From Dactylosporangium roseum (GTDB lineage: Bacteria; Actinomycetota; Actinomycetes; Mycobacteriales; Micromonosporaceae), in assembly GCF_025264685.1 (NCBI RefSeq), contig NZ_CP073721.1, forward strand, positions 3,029,001 through 3,093,000: a stretch of DNA of 64,000 nucleotides. Direction: 5' to 3'. Below the pieces are notes generated by a model. That model had not been told where the DNA came from, did no database searches, and saw nothing but the letters and a program-made list of their open reading frames with translations. This document shows, one piece after another, positions 63,113-64,000 of the stretch; within the stretch, counting starts at the first letter, position 1; each line of letters begins with the position of its first letter. Both the position numbers and the translations under genes were made by a program.

Positions 63113-64000
63113 GTGGAAAAGCTTTCGCCCAGGTCCGTCGATGCGCTGCTCGATCCCCGGGCGCACGCGGACAGCACCACGGACGAGATCTGGCGCGAGA
63201 TGCGGGCGGTCCAGCCGGTCGCCTACCACCCGCCGGGCGGCTATCCGGCCTTCTGGTCGGTGACCCGGATGGAGGACGTCCGTACCGTCTACGCCGACCC
63301 CGAGCGGTTCAGCTCGACCGGGGGTGTGCTGCTTCGACCGTTGGAGCGCGGTGAAGATCCGGGCACTGGATTGACCCTCGCGCTAACCGATCCGCCACGC
63401 CACCGCGGGCTACGGGCCATCCTCGCACCTCACTTCGGCGAGCGCAGCGCGCGCGAACTGGCCGCCCAGATCCGTGCGGATGTGCGAGCCGTCCTGATCC
63501 AGGCGGCGGATGAGAACGAGATCGACTTCGCGCACGACGTGGCGGGACGGCTCTCCAGCCTGCTGATCAGCCGGCTGCTCGGCGTACCGGAAGCCGACCT
63601 GGAAAACGTCGTGGAGTGGATCGAGGAGGCGTTCGCGGCGGCCCGGCCGATGACGAGCCACGGCCGTCTGACCCGCTATGTCATCGACCTCATGGAACAG
63701 CGCGACCGGGAGCCGGCCGCCGACGCCGTGAGCCTGCTGCTCGACGGCGAGGTCGACGCCGAACTGCTCACCGAGACGGAGGTGCTTCTCAACTGCGAGA
63801 ACCTGCTGGGCGCCTCGGAGAACGCCGGTTTGTCGATGGCGGCCGGAATGGCTGCCCTACTGGCTCATCCCGAGCAGTGGCAGAACCTGCGCGACCATCC
63901 GGAGTCCGTCGCGAGCGCGGTGGAGGAGATTCTGCGCTGGGGCAGCAGCGCAACCCACAGCATGCGCACCGCCACAAGGGAGACGGAACTGAGCGGCCAT
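63113..64000 (+). CDS. Cytochrome P450 (3'-partial)
   Basis: The first 296 residues are present and the gene runs off the right edge, so the heme-cysteine loop is not visible. DPPRHRGLRAILAPHF is the helix-C region with the heme-propionate His and Arg. LLGASENAGLS is the I-helix, and EEILRW carries the K-helix ExxR. The I-helix normally reads AGxET; here the pattern is GASEN, with Asn in place of the oxygen-activating Thr. The gene starts at GTG 63113, seven bases after the NRPS stop. It probably hydroxylates or cross-links the amino acid or product of that NRPS. Confidence 0.93.
   Translation, partial: MEKLSPRSVDALLDPRAHADSTTDEIWREMRAVQPVAYHPPGGYPAFWSVTRMEDVRTVYADPERFSSTGGVLLRPLERGEDPGTGLTLALTDPPRHRGLRAILAPHFGERSARELAAQIRADVRAVLIQAADENEIDFAHDVAGRLSSLLISRLLGVPEADLENVVEWIEEAFAAARPMTSHGRLTRYVIDLMEQRDREPAADAVSLLLDGEVDAELLTETEVLLNCENLLGASENAGLSMAAGMAALLAHPEQWQNLRDHPESVASAVEEILRWGSSATHSMRTATRETELSGH

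Overview
The window is high-GC DNA with the codon use, GTG/TTG starts and ATGA-type start/stop overlaps typical of an actinomycete. No rRNA, tRNA, IS element or CRISPR array was seen. Almost all of it is secondary-metabolite biosynthesis. I cannot name the genus or the product from sequence alone.

Region 1 (1-17790, + strand): two modular type I PKS genes. The first is cut by the left edge and holds the end of a previous ACP, then one fully reducing module (KS-AT-DH-ER-KR-ACP, methylmalonyl-type AT). The second holds KS-AT-DH-KR-ACP (methylmalonyl-type) and KS-AT-DH-ER-KR-ACP (malonyl-type). It ends in a docking segment and has no thioesterase, so the chain continues on a protein outside the window. 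Behind it on the - strand lie an FAD monooxygenase of the polyether-epoxidase type and a type II thioesterase (17806-19973), then a LAL-family LuxR regulator on the + strand (20371-23121).

Region 2 (23165-26309): an APH-type kinase, a PIG-L deacetylase and a GH4 glycosidase. This may be a boundary between two clusters or a sugar sub-pathway.

Region 3 (26320-39002, - strand): a ten-gene, tightly coupled operon: Gfo/Idh dehydrogenase, DegT aminotransferase, adenylation-thiolation protein, type II thioesterase, class III aminotransferase, pyrimidine nucleoside phosphorylase, TauD dioxygenase, HSL-type hydrolase, GT2 glycosyltransferase and IMPase. A methylase/MazG protein lies upstream. The content suggests an aminated ribose from a nucleoside and/or an aminocyclitol.

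Region 4 (39104-50748): a HemN-like radical SAM enzyme coupled to a methyltransferase, resembling the pair that builds cyclopropane in CC-1065-type pathways. A VOC protein and an AvtA-like aminotransferase follow. Next come dissociated NRPS parts (C, A and PCP as separate genes) behind an S9 peptidase, then a LamG-fold protein and a second stand-alone condensation-like protein.

Region 5 (50795-64000): a TetM/OtrA-like ribosomal protection GTPase (probable self-resistance, pointing to a ribosome-directed product), a sugar kinase, a second TauD dioxygenase, a HAD phosphatase, an MFS exporter, a KS-AT-T PKS protein, a divergent A-T-C NRPS and a P450 cut by the right edge.

Taken together, regions 3-5 look like one hybrid NRPS/PKS pathway decorated with an amino-sugar, aminocyclitol or nucleoside-derived unit and possibly a radical-SAM-made cyclopropane or C-methyl group. 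Whether the macrolide-type PKS of region 1 belongs to the same pathway is open.
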